From Nitrospira sp. (GTDB lineage: Bacteria; Nitrospirota; Nitrospiria; Nitrospirales; Nitrospiraceae): DNA of 64,000 nt. Location: NCBI GenBank assembly GCA_030123625.1, contig CP126121.1:1280179-1344178 (forward strand), read 5' to 3'. A program made the translations under genes and the position numbers. Positions 46,648 through 54,773 of this stretch are shown piece by piece (within the stretch, counting starts at the first letter, position 1; each line of letters begins with the position of its first letter). Under the pieces are notes generated by a model that saw only the letters and a list, made by a program, of their open reading frames with translations, did no database searches and was not told the origin of the DNA.

Positions 46648-47982
46648 TTAGATACTGCGCATGAAGTGGGCAACCTCATCATGGCTGACGGTTCCGCCCA
46701 TCACCTGTGACATCGCGACATTCGTAGATTTCTTACCAGTGAGGCCGGATTCGACTTCATCAACGATCAGTTCGACCGGCATCGATTGACCGCCGTACAC
46801 GCGTGGCCCTCCGATGATCTTGGCTTTGGAGTAACCATACACCGCTGTTGCTACTTCCTTGGCCAGCCAACCGACATAGTTGAATTCCGGCACGACGATC
46901 AGCTTGGCATTCTTGCACAGTTCGCGCAGCTCCTTTGTCGGGAACGGACGGAGCGATCGAACTTTGATCAATCCGACGTTAAGGCCCTTATCCTTGCAAA
47001 GACGTACCGCTTCTCGCGATTGGGCCGCCGCGCTGCCGGAGGCGATGATAATGGCCTCCGCACCTTCGACGTTTTCCGCCGTCAGTAAACCACCCATGTA
47101 CTTATTGATGTACTTGCGGGAGCGTTCAACCGCTGCCCAGACCTCTTGTTGCCACACGGCGTGAATGTTGTACGCCATGAAGTTCGACTTCTGAACCGGA
47201 GCATCACGGGACAGACGAGCAGGAGGATTCTCCGCATCAAGCACCGGGACCGCACCCCGCCAGGCTTCTCGAGGCGGCAACTTGATGCCACGATCTTGCA
47301 TGCGCACATAGCCTCGGGCATGCGTCACGAAGAACCCATCGCAGCAAACCCCGACCGGCAAGGTCACATCGTTCTTTTCACTGATTGTGAAGCCGGCCAT
47401 CGTGAAATCGAACATGTCTTGCTGGTTCTCGGCATGGAAGACGATCATCCCGCAGTTCAGCAGGTAGGATACTTCAATGTTGTCCGGCTGAATAGCGAGC
47501 GGCGCGTTGACCACGCGGCAGGTAAACATGGCAACGACAGGAAGACGGTGGCCAGGCCAGGAAGCGATACCCTCCAGACCGCGTAACGTACCAGGTCCGG
47601 CAGTGGCGGTATAGCAACGGACGCCCGAGCGCGATCCACCGGCGATCGCCGCCATGACACCGACTTCTTCTTCGCCTCGGTAATACTCTTTCACGTAGCC
47701 TTCGCCGTAGAGCACGCCGACCAGCTGCATAGTTTCACTCTGAGGGGTAATCGGATAGGCGATGGCCAAATCCACGTTCGAGCGACGGACCGCTTCCTTC
47801 GCCGCCTCACTACCGGTGATGAATTCCTTCGTCCGCGGTGCTTCGAGGAACATGTACTCAGGAGTCACGACTTTCTGTCGCTTTGCTTCCCCATGAGGAT
47901 CTTTTTTCCCATCCGACTTTGGCACCGCGACGCTGGTGATGGGATCGCCTTGCGGATTAGTTTTGACTTCGGTTTCACTCAT
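46648..47982 (-). CDS. 2-oxoacid:ferredoxin oxidoreductase, alpha subunit
   Basis: 444 residues. After an N-terminal extension of about 50 residues comes the pyruvate/2-oxoglutarate oxidoreductase alpha core: EFITGSEAAKEAVRRSNVDLAIAYPITPQSE (TPP pyrimidine domain), RGEEEVGVMAAIAGGSRSGVRCYTATAGPGTLRGLEG, and the domain-II part VGLIKVRSLRPFP. It is the last gene of a five-gene operon (beta, gamma, delta, epsilon, alpha) like the five-subunit enzyme of Hydrogenobacter and Nitrospira. The 2-oxo substrate (pyruvate or 2-oxoglutarate) cannot be told from sequence alone; Nitrospira usually carries one operon for each. Confidence 0.9.
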   Translation of the reverse strand: MSETEVKTNPQGDPITSVAVPKSDGKKDPHGEAKRQKVVTPEYMFLEAPRTKEFITGSEAAKEAVRRSNVDLAIAYPITPQSETMQLVGVLYGEGYVKEYYRGEEEVGVMAAIAGGSRSGVRCYTATAGPGTLRGLEGIASWPGHRLPVVAMFTCRVVNAPLAIQPDNIEVSYLLNCGMIVFHAENQQDMFDFTMAGFTISEKNDVTLPVGVCCDGFFVTHARGYVRMQDRGIKLPPREAWRGAVPVLDAENPPARLSRDAPVQKSNFMAYNIHAVWQQEVWAAVERSRKYINKYMGGLLTAENVEGAEAIIIASGSAAAQSREAVRLCKDKGLNVGLIKVRSLRPFPTKELRELCKNAKLIVVPEFNYVGWLAKEVATAVYGYSKAKIIGGPRVYGGQSMPVELIVDEVESGLTGKKSTNVAMSQVMGGTVSHDEVAHFMRSI

Positions 47983-48021
47983 TGTTGCACCTCTATAAGA
48001 ATGGTGAGCTGCGCGCTCAAC

Positions 48022-48786
48022 CTACCCTTCTCGCTTCATTTGTTCGGCCGAATGGCCAAACATCGCCGCACTACCGACTCCGCCAGGGGTCGGTGCAAAC
48101 GCCATCGGATTGGTGTGGGTCTTCCCATCATGGACTTTAGATTGCGTTCCGGTAAAGCGCACGTTCTCGCCGTTCTCCGGCAACTTAATACCCATTTCTT
48201 CGCGTACCCGCTTGAAGATTTGGGCAACACGTTTCAACTTTGCCGTATCTGAGTCGCGGATGGTGAGCATGGCGTCTTCATGACCCTGCTCGGCACAAAT
48301 CGCCATCGTGCAGCAATTCGTTCCCGCCCGGATCATCTTGAGCGTCAGATTCGCATAATGACAATGCACCCCGATGAAGATACAGGCTTCTATCTTATTG
48401 CCCCAGATTGTGAGGTTGGGATGATTGGGATTGATAACTTCTTCCGGATCGATCTTTGGATACTTCGGACGATAGTCCGGCATGGGAATGATCATGACTT
48501 CCGGAATTTGCGCGGCGATTTCCAGCGTTGCTTTCGCTTTTTCCACTGCATGATCGTTCCAAGCCCAGAGCAACAACGGCCCGGGAAAGATGGTCGCGTT
48601 CGGGCTCGTCAGCATTTTTCGAGCCATCTCCTCGATCACCACTTCCTCGTTCGGCTCGAGCAATCCGTAAAATAATCCCTCCCCTGGATCCGGCAGCGAT
48701 ACTCCCAACTGCGCGGCGGACGGAGGATGGAAGCCCGCGGGGCCCGGTACGATAATACGCTCTCTAGTATCCTGTGTTGTTGCCAC
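48022..48786 (-). CDS. 2-oxoacid:ferredoxin oxidoreductase, epsilon-type subunit (ForE-like)
   Basis: 254 residues from the GTG at 48786 (GGAAAGGGGAAGGGC upstream); a longer frame through the repeat is not credible. It lacks Fe-S cysteines and TPP motifs. It has an N-terminal LLEPNEEVVIEEMARKML helix, then LTIWGNKIEACIFIGVHCHYANLTLKMIRAGTNCCTMAICAEQGHEDAMLTI with an HCHYAN cluster. Its size and place fit the fifth, poorly understood subunit of five-subunit oxidoreductases. It is separated from the delta gene by the dispersed repeat (copy 7), unlike the other genes in the operon, which are tightly spaced. Confidence 0.7.
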   Translation of the reverse strand: MATTQDTRERIIVPGPAGFHPPSAAQLGVSLPDPGEGLFYGLLEPNEEVVIEEMARKMLTSPNATIFPGPLLLWAWNDHAVEKAKATLEIAAQIPEVMIIPMPDYRPKYPKIDPEEVINPNHPNLTIWGNKIEACIFIGVHCHYANLTLKMIRAGTNCCTMAICAEQGHEDAMLTIRDSDTAKLKRVAQIFKRVREEMGIKLPENGENVRFTGTQSKVHDGKTHTNPMAFAPTPGGVGSAAMFGHSAEQMKREG

Positions 48787-48804
48787 GCCCTTCCCCTTTC
48801 CTAA

Positions 48805-48930
48805 GCAGGATGTTGAAAAAGTCTTCCAGCGGCGTTCTCGCATCATTCAGAGGCTTAACGTACGGCAAAGAGTACGCTTCGCCTCTTCATTCGCTGCGGC
48901 CTTGCTGGAAGGCCCTTTTGAACATCCTGC
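48805..48930. repeat. Dispersed inverted-end element, copy 7, inside the oxidoreductase operon
   Basis: Runs from GCAGGATGTTGAAAAAGTCTT to CCCTTTTGAACATCCTGC (126 bp, reverse orientation). It lies in the 223-bp gap between the delta and epsilon genes, 19 bp from the epsilon start codon, and would be transcribed as part of the operon mRNA. Confidence 0.85.
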
Positions 48931-49009
48931 AAGACTACTTTAACTTATTCGAGGCTCACTCCACCGATCAGCATCATGATCGTTGATTAATAACCGGCTG
49001 GCCTCTCGA

Positions 49010-49333
49010 TTATCCGACGACCGGACTGGCCAAAACGGCCGTTGTGCTCTTTTCGCCGTAGGTGATGTTCTCGGTCAGCGCTGCCTTCGGCAGCTGATCG
49101 ATCATGATCATTTTGATTGCATTGTTTTTTGCCATGTTGTCGCAGACCCACACACATTGCGCACAGCCCTTACAGCGATCCACCGCCACGTAGGCCGAAC
49201 CGTACTTGAATCCTTGGTCTTTGCCCAATTCGTCGCTGTACTGAATAGTATTGGCTTCCGGGCAATATTGCGTACAGAGCTTACAGCTTTTCGCAGCACA
49301 GATTTCAACACTGATATCGGCAACAAGATACAT
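49010..49333 (-). CDS. 2-oxoacid:ferredoxin oxidoreductase, delta (ferredoxin) subunit
   Basis: 107 residues with two [4Fe-4S] motifs: CAAKSCKLCTQYCPE (about 12-26) and CKGCAQCVWVC (about 54-64). It relays electrons between the TPP/flavin-free catalytic subunits and free ferredoxin. Encoded directly after gamma with a 10-bp spacer. The tail (from about 75) is short and uncharged. Confidence 0.88.
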   Translation of the reverse strand: MYLVADISVEICAAKSCKLCTQYCPEANTIQYSDELGKDQGFKYGSAYVAVDRCKGCAQCVWVCDNMAKNNAIKMIMIDQLPKAALTENITYGEKSTTAVLASPVVG

Positions 49334-49342
49334 GGTGCTCCT

Positions 49343-50059
49343 TTATGCGCTGGCGGCCGCCACTGGCTCGTCCACCCGTTTGGCGTCCTTCGACGCCCAG
49401 CCCTTGTCGACGGCATAGTTCCAGGCCGCCCGCATGACCGCAACGTTCTTCTCAATCAACTCCTGTTTCTTCTTGAACTTCCGCTCGACGACGCTGTCCA
49501 ACGCGGCCGTACCACCCGACACCACGAATCCTTTGCCGAGGAACCGATCTTTCACGGCCTGTTCCAGTGCCTGCATATCCGTCAATCCTGTGATGGCGCC
49601 GATGCAGCCCATCAGCGCCATGTTGGTGGCAAGATCCATCCCCGAAACTTCCAACGAAATCTTCGTGGCCGGGATATAATACAGCTTCGCGCGGCGCTCT
49701 TCCAATTCACGAGCTTGATCTTTATGCAACTTCATCGGCCCGTCGTTATTGATCAACGCAATTCCGTCTTCTTTCAGGCCGAAATAGAACGGCATCGTAT
49801 AAGACTTGCCATGAGTGATGACTTGCGGATGGAAGATGATAATGATGTGCGGAAACGTGATTTCACCGATTTCGTAAATCGGCTCATCCGACACCCGAAC
49901 ATAGCTTTCGACGGGCGCCATCCGCTTTTCCGACCCGTAGAACGGCACAATGGTGCTTTCGCCGCCGGCATTGATGACGGCGGTGCTGAGAATATGCGAG
50001 CCGGTGACGACACCCTGCCCCCCGACGCCTGCCATCCGAATATTGAATCGCTTTGCCAT
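49343..50059 (-). CDS. 2-oxoacid:ferredoxin oxidoreductase, gamma subunit
   Basis: 238 residues. It opens MAKRFNIRMAGVGGQGVVTGSHIL, the gamma-subunit CoA-binding start, followed by ESTIVPFYGSEKRMAPVESYVRVSD and GMDLATNMALMGCIGAITGL. In combination with alpha, beta and delta it forms the CO2-fixing complex. The ATG follows GAGGTCATC and lies 20 bp after the beta stop. The C-terminal 50 residues form a Lys-rich helical extension (VVERKFKKKQELIEKN) like that of ForG. Confidence 0.88.
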   Translation of the reverse strand: MAKRFNIRMAGVGGQGVVTGSHILSTAVINAGGESTIVPFYGSEKRMAPVESYVRVSDEPIYEIGEITFPHIIIIFHPQVITHGKSYTMPFYFGLKEDGIALINNDGPMKLHKDQARELEERRAKLYYIPATKISLEVSGMDLATNMALMGCIGAITGLTDMQALEQAVKDRFLGKGFVVSGGTAALDSVVERKFKKKQELIEKNVAVMRAAWNYAVDKGWASKDAKRVDEPVAAASA

Positions 50060-50079
50060 GATGACCTCCTCGTGAACGC

Positions 50080-50982
50080 TTAAGCCTTGCCGGGAATCGC
50101 GGCGGCGGGAGCAGCCGGCTTGGCAAGAAATTCCTTATAGCCATAACGCTCAGTGAGGTATTGCTTCGCTTCTTCGCTGACGTATTCCGTGAATTGATAC
50201 CGATCGTTCTCCACCGCCTTCGCATCTTCCATGACCTTGTCGGTCGGAATGGCATATTCGATGTTGCAGGACGTGTAGGCCTGAATGTAAGTCGATCCGA
50301 CTTCGCGCGCAATCAACACCGCTTTTTTGATCACACTTTCCACGCGGCGCGGATTGTTGGGCACCACTGTGGCGACGTAGGCGCAACCGGCAACCTTGGC
50401 CATCTGCACCATATCCATCTTCTCAAACTTCTTGCCGAGCGGTGCCATTTTCAACACGGCTCCGCGATTGGTCATGCCGCTTTCCTGGCCACCGGTATTC
50501 CCGTAGACTTCATTGTCCAACATGATCGTCGTGAACCGCTCCTTGCGGAACCAAGAGTGGAGGACCTGCTGAAAGCCGATGTCCGCCGTGCCGCCGTCTC
50601 CGGCCATCACCACCACATCCTTCGGCTTGTCGCCGAAACGAAGACGGAGGCCTCGGGACAGGCCGCTCGCCACTCCGTTTTGGTCACCGTAATTGCCGTA
50701 GACAAAGGGAATCGCCGCCTGGGAGATAGCTAGACGACCGCAGCCGGCCGTCCCGACAGTAATCGTGTCTTCAGGATTGGGAAACGCAATCATAGCCAGC
50801 CGAATGAAGAGCGTCATCGCACAACCGGCGCACATGGGATGTTCTTCCAACACTTCCTTGAAGCTTCCCATTTGTGAAACCGTGACCTTCTTCCCAAAAG
50901 GTCCATGTTCCACCATGTCCCGATATTCCTTTGGCATAAACTTCTCAAATCCATTGGAAAATTTGACATAATCAAGACTCAT
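50080..50982 (-). CDS. 2-oxoacid:ferredoxin oxidoreductase, beta subunit
   Basis: 300 residues. TPP/Mg site GDGGTADIGFQQVLHSWFRKERFTTIMLDNEVYGNTGGQES (about 129-169), with the GDG start and N near 157. Cysteines in PMCAGCAM (about 51-54) and GTAGCGRL (about 79-83) and a later CNIEYA could bind a [4Fe-4S] cluster. First gene of the operon and the carboxylating core of the enzyme. GGAGGTGCCTGATG-type ribosome-binding site; a 138-nt leader separates it from the likely promoter. Confidence 0.92.
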   Translation of the reverse strand: MSLDYVKFSNGFEKFMPKEYRDMVEHGPFGKKVTVSQMGSFKEVLEEHPMCAGCAMTLFIRLAMIAFPNPEDTITVGTAGCGRLAISQAAIPFVYGNYGDQNGVASGLSRGLRLRFGDKPKDVVVMAGDGGTADIGFQQVLHSWFRKERFTTIMLDNEVYGNTGGQESGMTNRGAVLKMAPLGKKFEKMDMVQMAKVAGCAYVATVVPNNPRRVESVIKKAVLIAREVGSTYIQAYTSCNIEYAIPTDKVMEDAKAVENDRYQFTEYVSEEAKQYLTERYGYKEFLAKPAAPAAAIPGKA

Positions 50983-51450
50983 CAGGCACCTCCCTTATAT
51001 ATCGTTGGCAACGGCCAACCGCTGCTCATATTCTTCTCCACACCACTCCCCATGCATCGAAGAAAAACTTGAGGGCTTAAGGATTTGATAATCGGACCAG
51101 TGCTTAAATGCTTACGAGCCTTGGGCATCCTAGCAAAGCCGAAAAAAGACTGTCAATCTTTGCTCAACCTTTCCTTGTCTCTGTAACCACCCATCAGATT
51201 TCACAGATTTCAAATTTCCCATCTATGAATTTTGTTATGAATTTCCGCGTTACCCACCGAATAGTATAACGCCATGAAAATCAAAGCAACTTCTAAGAGG
51301 GCCCAAGGTATCCAAAAGAAGGCCTAGATTCAGCTGACAAAAATAGGCCATTCGCCCCAAATAGCCAGGGCGACAAATACAACTTCCGAATTCTATAACA
51401 ATCACGTTTAGACATTGCCGATCTCCTGCATTCCGTTTACACTGCATGTC
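50983..51450. other. Intergenic region between divergent operons
   Basis: About 470 bp with visibly lower GC than the coding flanks. It contains the oxidoreductase promoter (see 51127-51156) and short AT-rich stretches (e.g. ATTTCACAGATTTCAAATTTC). No ORF is credible; the 51250-51447 frame lacks any supporting feature. Confidence 0.5.
51127..51156 (-). promoter_or_regulatory. Candidate sigma-70 promoter of the oxidoreductase operon
   Basis: Minus strand: TTGACA, 18 bp, TAGGAT. Transcription would start near 51120, leaving a 138-nt leader before the beta subunit. Confidence 0.5.
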
Positions 51451-51699
51451 ATGCCGCTACGCGTTCTTATCCCGGGTGAAGATGATGCCGGTGTCCATGT
51501 CGGCGGAGTTCATAAACGTCCCCCGATTCCGGACGATTCGGTCAAGGCCGAATGTCCAAAATTCATGGCACATGGTCCGTGCGGAGGGGTCCGCAAAGGC
51601 GGGTTCTGCGAAGTCTATCCCGAGATGAAGTGTCCTTGGGTCTCGCTTTATGTGGAACTGGAGAAAATCGGCCAAACTGAATGGATGAAGCAAGTCTAG
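51451..51699 (+). CDS. Stand-alone MTHFR C-terminal-domain protein (MetV-like, short)
   Basis: 82 residues. AECPKFMAHGPCGGVRKGGFCEVYPEMKCPWVSLY (about 33-67) is the cysteine-rich zinc-binding motif of the methylenetetrahydrofolate reductase C-terminal family (Cys35, Cys44, Cys53, Cys61). In acetogens the related MetV partners MetF; here the protein is much shorter and is essentially only that motif plus a short strand-rich N-terminal part. metF lies 3.1 kb away on the other strand. A role as a zinc-bound MetF partner is inference. Confidence 0.72.
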   Translation: MPLRVLIPGEDDAGVHVGGVHKRPPIPDDSVKAECPKFMAHGPCGGVRKGGFCEVYPEMKCPWVSLYVELEKIGQTEWMKQV

Positions 51700-51700
51700 C

Positions 51701-51733
51701 AAAACGTGAGGCGTGAAACGTGAAACGTGAAAC
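51701..51733 (+). repeat. Single heptamer array at the queF start
   Basis: ACGTGAG, GCGTGAA, ACGTGAA, ACGTGAA, ACGG in one orientation only. The array overlaps the alternative GTG starts of queF at 51720 and 51727, so the first residues of that gene may derive from it. No complementary arm was seen within 500 bp. Confidence 0.7.
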
Positions 51734-52136
51734 GGTCGGAAGAAAACCCAAGACCTCGAAACTGGGCTACAACGAGCGGCATGCGAAGAGTGGAATCAGC
51801 GCCCCTCTACCCGACATCGAAACCTTCCCGAATCAGTATAAAGGATATGAGATTACGATTGAGATCCCCGAGTACACAGCAATTTGCCCCAAAACCAACT
51901 TGCCGGATTTCGGAACCATTACACTGCACTACATGCCTGATCAAAAATGTCTTGAATTGAAAGCGCTCAAACTGTACATCCACGCCTACCGTAATCTCGG
52001 CATCTTCTACGAAAATGCCGTCAACAGAATTCTTCAAGACATTGTCAAAGCCTGCCGTCCCGTATGGGCGAAAGTCACCGGTACCTTCACTGCGCGCGGC
52101 GGGTTGTCGAGCAAGATCGAAGCCCGGTATCCTTGA
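51720..52136 (+). CDS. queF: 7-cyano-7-deazaguanine reductase (NADPH), QueF type I
   Basis: 138 residues (start at GTG 51720 or 51727; a shorter start is possible). The catalytic Cys lies in YTAICPKTNLPDFG (about 54-67), followed by YMPDQKCLELKALKLYIHAYRN, the QueF motif (E(L)K(A)LK(L)Y), then NRILQDIVKACRP and the final GGLSSKIEARYP. Reduces preQ0 to preQ1 in queuosine synthesis. The 7-bp repeat at its start makes the exact N-terminus doubtful. No other queuosine gene is adjacent. Confidence 0.88.
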   Translation: MKRETVGRKPKTSKLGYNERHAKSGISAPLPDIETFPNQYKGYEITIEIPEYTAICPKTNLPDFGTITLHYMPDQKCLELKALKLYIHAYRNLGIFYENAVNRILQDIVKACRPVWAKVTGTFTARGGLSSKIEARYP

Positions 52137-52153
52137 TCCCATCAATAGGGCTC

Positions 52154-52228
52154 TGGTCATCAGTCATTAGCAAAAGAAGTCGATCTTTTCATCTTGAGTA
52201 ACTAATGACCATGACGGTGACTTCTTTT
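52154..52228. repeat. Inverted heptamer pair (TCATTAG type) with extra stem, queF-apaH spacer
   Basis: GGTCATC, AGTCATT at 52154-52170 pair with ACTAATGACCATGAC at 52201-52215. Outside this, AAAAGAAGTC (52172-52181) pairs with GACTTCTTTT (52219-52228), which ends in a T run and could act as a queF terminator. Same family as 15685 and 33065. Confidence 0.65.
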
Positions 52229-52229
52229 T

Positions 52230-53036
52230 ATGGCGACATATGCAATCGGCGATGTGCAAGGATGCCACGATGCCTTGCAACGCCTCGTTCAACATATTCG
52301 TTTCGACCCCGTGAAAGATCGACTGTGGTTCGTCGGCGATCTCGTCAACCGCGGGCCTGACTCCCTCGGTGTGCTTCGCTACATCCGTTCGCTCGGACCA
52401 TCTGTCCGCGTCGTGCTCGGTAACCACGACATCTTCCTCCTTGCGGTCTCGGAAGGAGTGGTGACGCTTCGACCCAAAGATACGATCCGCGACGTATTGG
52501 AAGCCGGCGACCGGCTGGACTTGATCGATTGGCTTCGGCGCCAACCCCTGCACTATCGCGAGGGGTCGTTCTTTATGACCCATGCGGGCCTACTCCCTCA
52601 ATGGACCGCGCAAGATGCCGCTCAATTGGCCGGCGAGGTCGAGACCGCACTGCAAGGTGACGGTTTCCGATCGTTCTTACGATCATTTTTCCACGAGCCG
52701 GTGGTTACGTGGAGTCCCAACCTTATCGACACCTTACGGTTGGTCACCGTTGCGCGCGTGCTGACCAGACTCCGCACCTGCACGCCGAGCGGCGAGATAT
52801 CCGATTTTTCCGGCCGGCCGGAAGAGACGCCGCTCGGCTACCAGCCCTGGTTCAGTATTCCCGGCCGCAAGAGCGCCGACACCACTTTGATTACGGGGCA
52901 CTGGGCGGCGCTCGGCTTGCACATCGAGCCGAATCTGCTGGCAATCGATAGCGGCTGTGTGTGGGGTCGGCAGCTAACGGCAGTGCGATTGGAGGATCGG
53001 ACAGTGTTTCAAGTTGATGGATTGGCACGGCATTGA
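52230..53036 (+). CDS. apaH: Symmetrical bis(5'-nucleosyl)-tetraphosphatase
   Basis: 268 residues. Metal motifs GDVQGC (about 7-12), GDLVNRGPDS (about 36-45), GNHD (about 64-67) and a later FMTHAGL and GHWAALG. It hydrolyses Ap4A into two ADP. The ATG follows a T-rich hairpin by 2 bp, with a weak ribosome-binding site. Normal length for ApaH. Confidence 0.92.
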   Translation: MATYAIGDVQGCHDALQRLVQHIRFDPVKDRLWFVGDLVNRGPDSLGVLRYIRSLGPSVRVVLGNHDIFLLAVSEGVVTLRPKDTIRDVLEAGDRLDLIDWLRRQPLHYREGSFFMTHAGLLPQWTAQDAAQLAGEVETALQGDGFRSFLRSFFHEPVVTWSPNLIDTLRLVTVARVLTRLRTCTPSGEISDFSGRPEETPLGYQPWFSIPGRKSADTTLITGHWAALGLHIEPNLLAIDSGCVWGRQLTAVRLEDRTVFQVDGLARH

Positions 53037-53047
53037 CCGGCCTCAGC

Positions 53048-53824
53048 TCAGACTCCAGCGACCAGGCGCACCAAGGGAACCCGCTCGCCGAAACCGAATG
53101 TAATGGGTGTCGTGAATTCCTCCGGATCGACATAGGTTCCGAACAGTCGGTCCCAAATCGAAAACGTCACCCCGAAATTCGCGTTGGCATGCGCTGAATG
53201 GTCGCTATGATGAACATGGTGATACCGTGGCGTCACAACGATCCATTCCAGCCAATTCGAGCGCCAAGTGACGTTCATGTGCATCCAGTCATTCAAGAGC
53301 ATATGAGAAGACAACACCGCCCAATACATCCACCATGGAGCATGACCGAAAACTGAAAAAGCCATTATCCAGGGTAGATTGAACAATACCTGTTGTAGAA
53401 GCGAGGCCCGGTATCCGGCCAACCAATACATGTGCGTCGGAGAATGGTGCCACTTATGGATACGCCAAAACGGACGAAGGTGCAGAAACCGATGTGCTCA
53501 GTAGGCGCCGAAGTCTCCAACCACATAATACAAGGCAAAAGCCGCCACGGTCGGAAGGGTCGAGATAAATTCGGGCAACACCGGCCGCATCACGATTCGT
53601 TCGCTCACATACAAGGCGGCGGGGAGCAGCAAGTACCCGACCAGCGCCGCCCCGGCGACGTCCATCAAAAGGAGCGACCGATAAGGCACCTCCCTCGCCG
53701 GCATCATCCGTTCAAGCACCGTGACAACGATGACCCTCGTCGTGAACAAAAAAGGGATGAAGAGGTTATGGTCAAAAATGAACTGCCGGAACTCTCGGCT
53801 CAGTAACCATTCAATCCATTCCAT
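53048..53824 (-). pseudogene. Sterol desaturase-family hydroxylase with one in-frame TGA
   Basis: The frame from 53824 gives four membrane segments and reaches GDFGAY, then TGA (53498-53500), then continues without indel as AHRFLHLRPFWRIHKWHHSPTHMYWLAGYR and on to a natural stop at 53048. Homologues have Trp at the interrupted position, so one TGG to TGA change explains it. All three histidine boxes (HRFLH, HKWHH, HVHH) are intact, in total 258 codons. It would encode a di-iron membrane hydroxylase/desaturase if read through. It may be a recent null allele or a sequencing error. A plus-strand ORF (53432-53806) over it is a shadow. Confidence 0.8.
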
Positions 53825-53897
53825 CCCGCCTACCCGTCCTCATGCAAGTCGGAAGGCCGGACTCTATCAAACGGACTTAGCCCTGTCCTCCCTCCTT

Positions 53898-53984
53898 TCG
53901 AATAGGAAACAGGACGCTGGCGATCGCGTGGAGATATGAAATCCTTCGGGTGAGGAAAACTCAGGGAGGAGCCGTATGAGAGGT
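53898..53984 (+). other. Possible group II intron remnant
   Basis: The stretch reads GATCGCGTGGAGATATGAAA, then TCGGGTGAGGAAAACTCAGG and GAGGAGCCGTATGAGAGG, which resembles the domain I-IV boundary (GAGCCGTATG, before the maturase gene) of bacterial group II introns. It ends where the panB stop codon begins, and no maturase or domain V (AGC...AT bulge) is present. Identification is from memory of intron sequences. Confidence 0.35.
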
Positions 53985-54773
53985 CTAGTGATAGCTTTCT
54001 GAATCCGAAGGGAACTTTCCCTGTTCCACTTCTTCTTTGTAACGAGTCAGCGCTTGGAGAGTGTCGGCCTTGAGGTGCCCATAGGCCTTCACGAATTTCG
54101 GGATGAACGCATCAAAGAGTCCAAGGAGGTCATACAGCACCAGCACTTGGCCATCACAATGAGGTCCCGCCCCGATTCCGATGGTAGAGATTGAAAGGGT
54201 GTGCGTGATCTTTCTTGCCAACTCAGCCGGTATCGCTTCCAGTACAAGAGCAAAGGCCCCGGCGGCTTCGATAGCTTTTGCATCCTGAAGCAACCGGGAA
54301 GCTTGATCGTCGGCTTTCCCTTGGACCTTGTATCCGCCCAACGCCCAGACTGATTGTGGTGTCATGCCCAGGTGCCCCATGACCGGAATCCCAACACTCG
54401 TCATGGCCTTGATTCGATCCGCCATGACGGCGCCCCCTTCCAGCTTTACCGCAGCGGCACCCGCTTGCAGCAATCGGCCCGCATTGCGCAGGGCCTCCTC
54501 TGTGCTGGTCTGATAGGACATAAACGGCATATCCGCAATGACCAGCGCTCGTTGCACTACCCCGGCAACCAGCTTGGTGTGATACAGCATGTCATCCATC
54601 GTGACCGTGAGCGTATTGGGTTTTCCCTGTACGACCATGCCCAGCGAATCCCCGACCAGAATCACCCGGATTCCCGCTTGCTCGACGATACGTGCGAACA
54701 GCGCGTCATAGGCCGTCACGACGGCGAGTTTTTTCTTGTCTCGTTTGAACTGCTGGAAATCCAGGATCGTCAT
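53985..54773 (-). CDS. panB: 3-methyl-2-oxobutanoate hydroxymethyltransferase
   Basis: 262 residues. TVLDFQQFKRDKKKLAVVTAYDALFARIVEQAGIRVILVGDSLGMV is the PanB start (metal Asp in VGDS about 43), followed by IADMPFMSYQ, VKLEGG, MGHLGMTPQS and GIGAGPHCDGQVLVLYD. It transfers a hydroxymethyl group from 5,10-methylene-THF to 2-oxoisovalerate for pantothenate. It starts where metF ends (TGATG overlap), so the C1 donor-making and C1-using genes are co-translated. Confidence 0.93.
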   Translation of the reverse strand: MTILDFQQFKRDKKKLAVVTAYDALFARIVEQAGIRVILVGDSLGMVVQGKPNTLTVTMDDMLYHTKLVAGVVQRALVIADMPFMSYQTSTEEALRNAGRLLQAGAAAVKLEGGAVMADRIKAMTSVGIPVMGHLGMTPQSVWALGGYKVQGKADDQASRLLQDAKAIEAAGAFALVLEAIPAELARKITHTLSISTIGIGAGPHCDGQVLVLYDLLGLFDAFIPKFVKAYGHLKADTLQALTRYKEEVEQGKFPSDSESYH

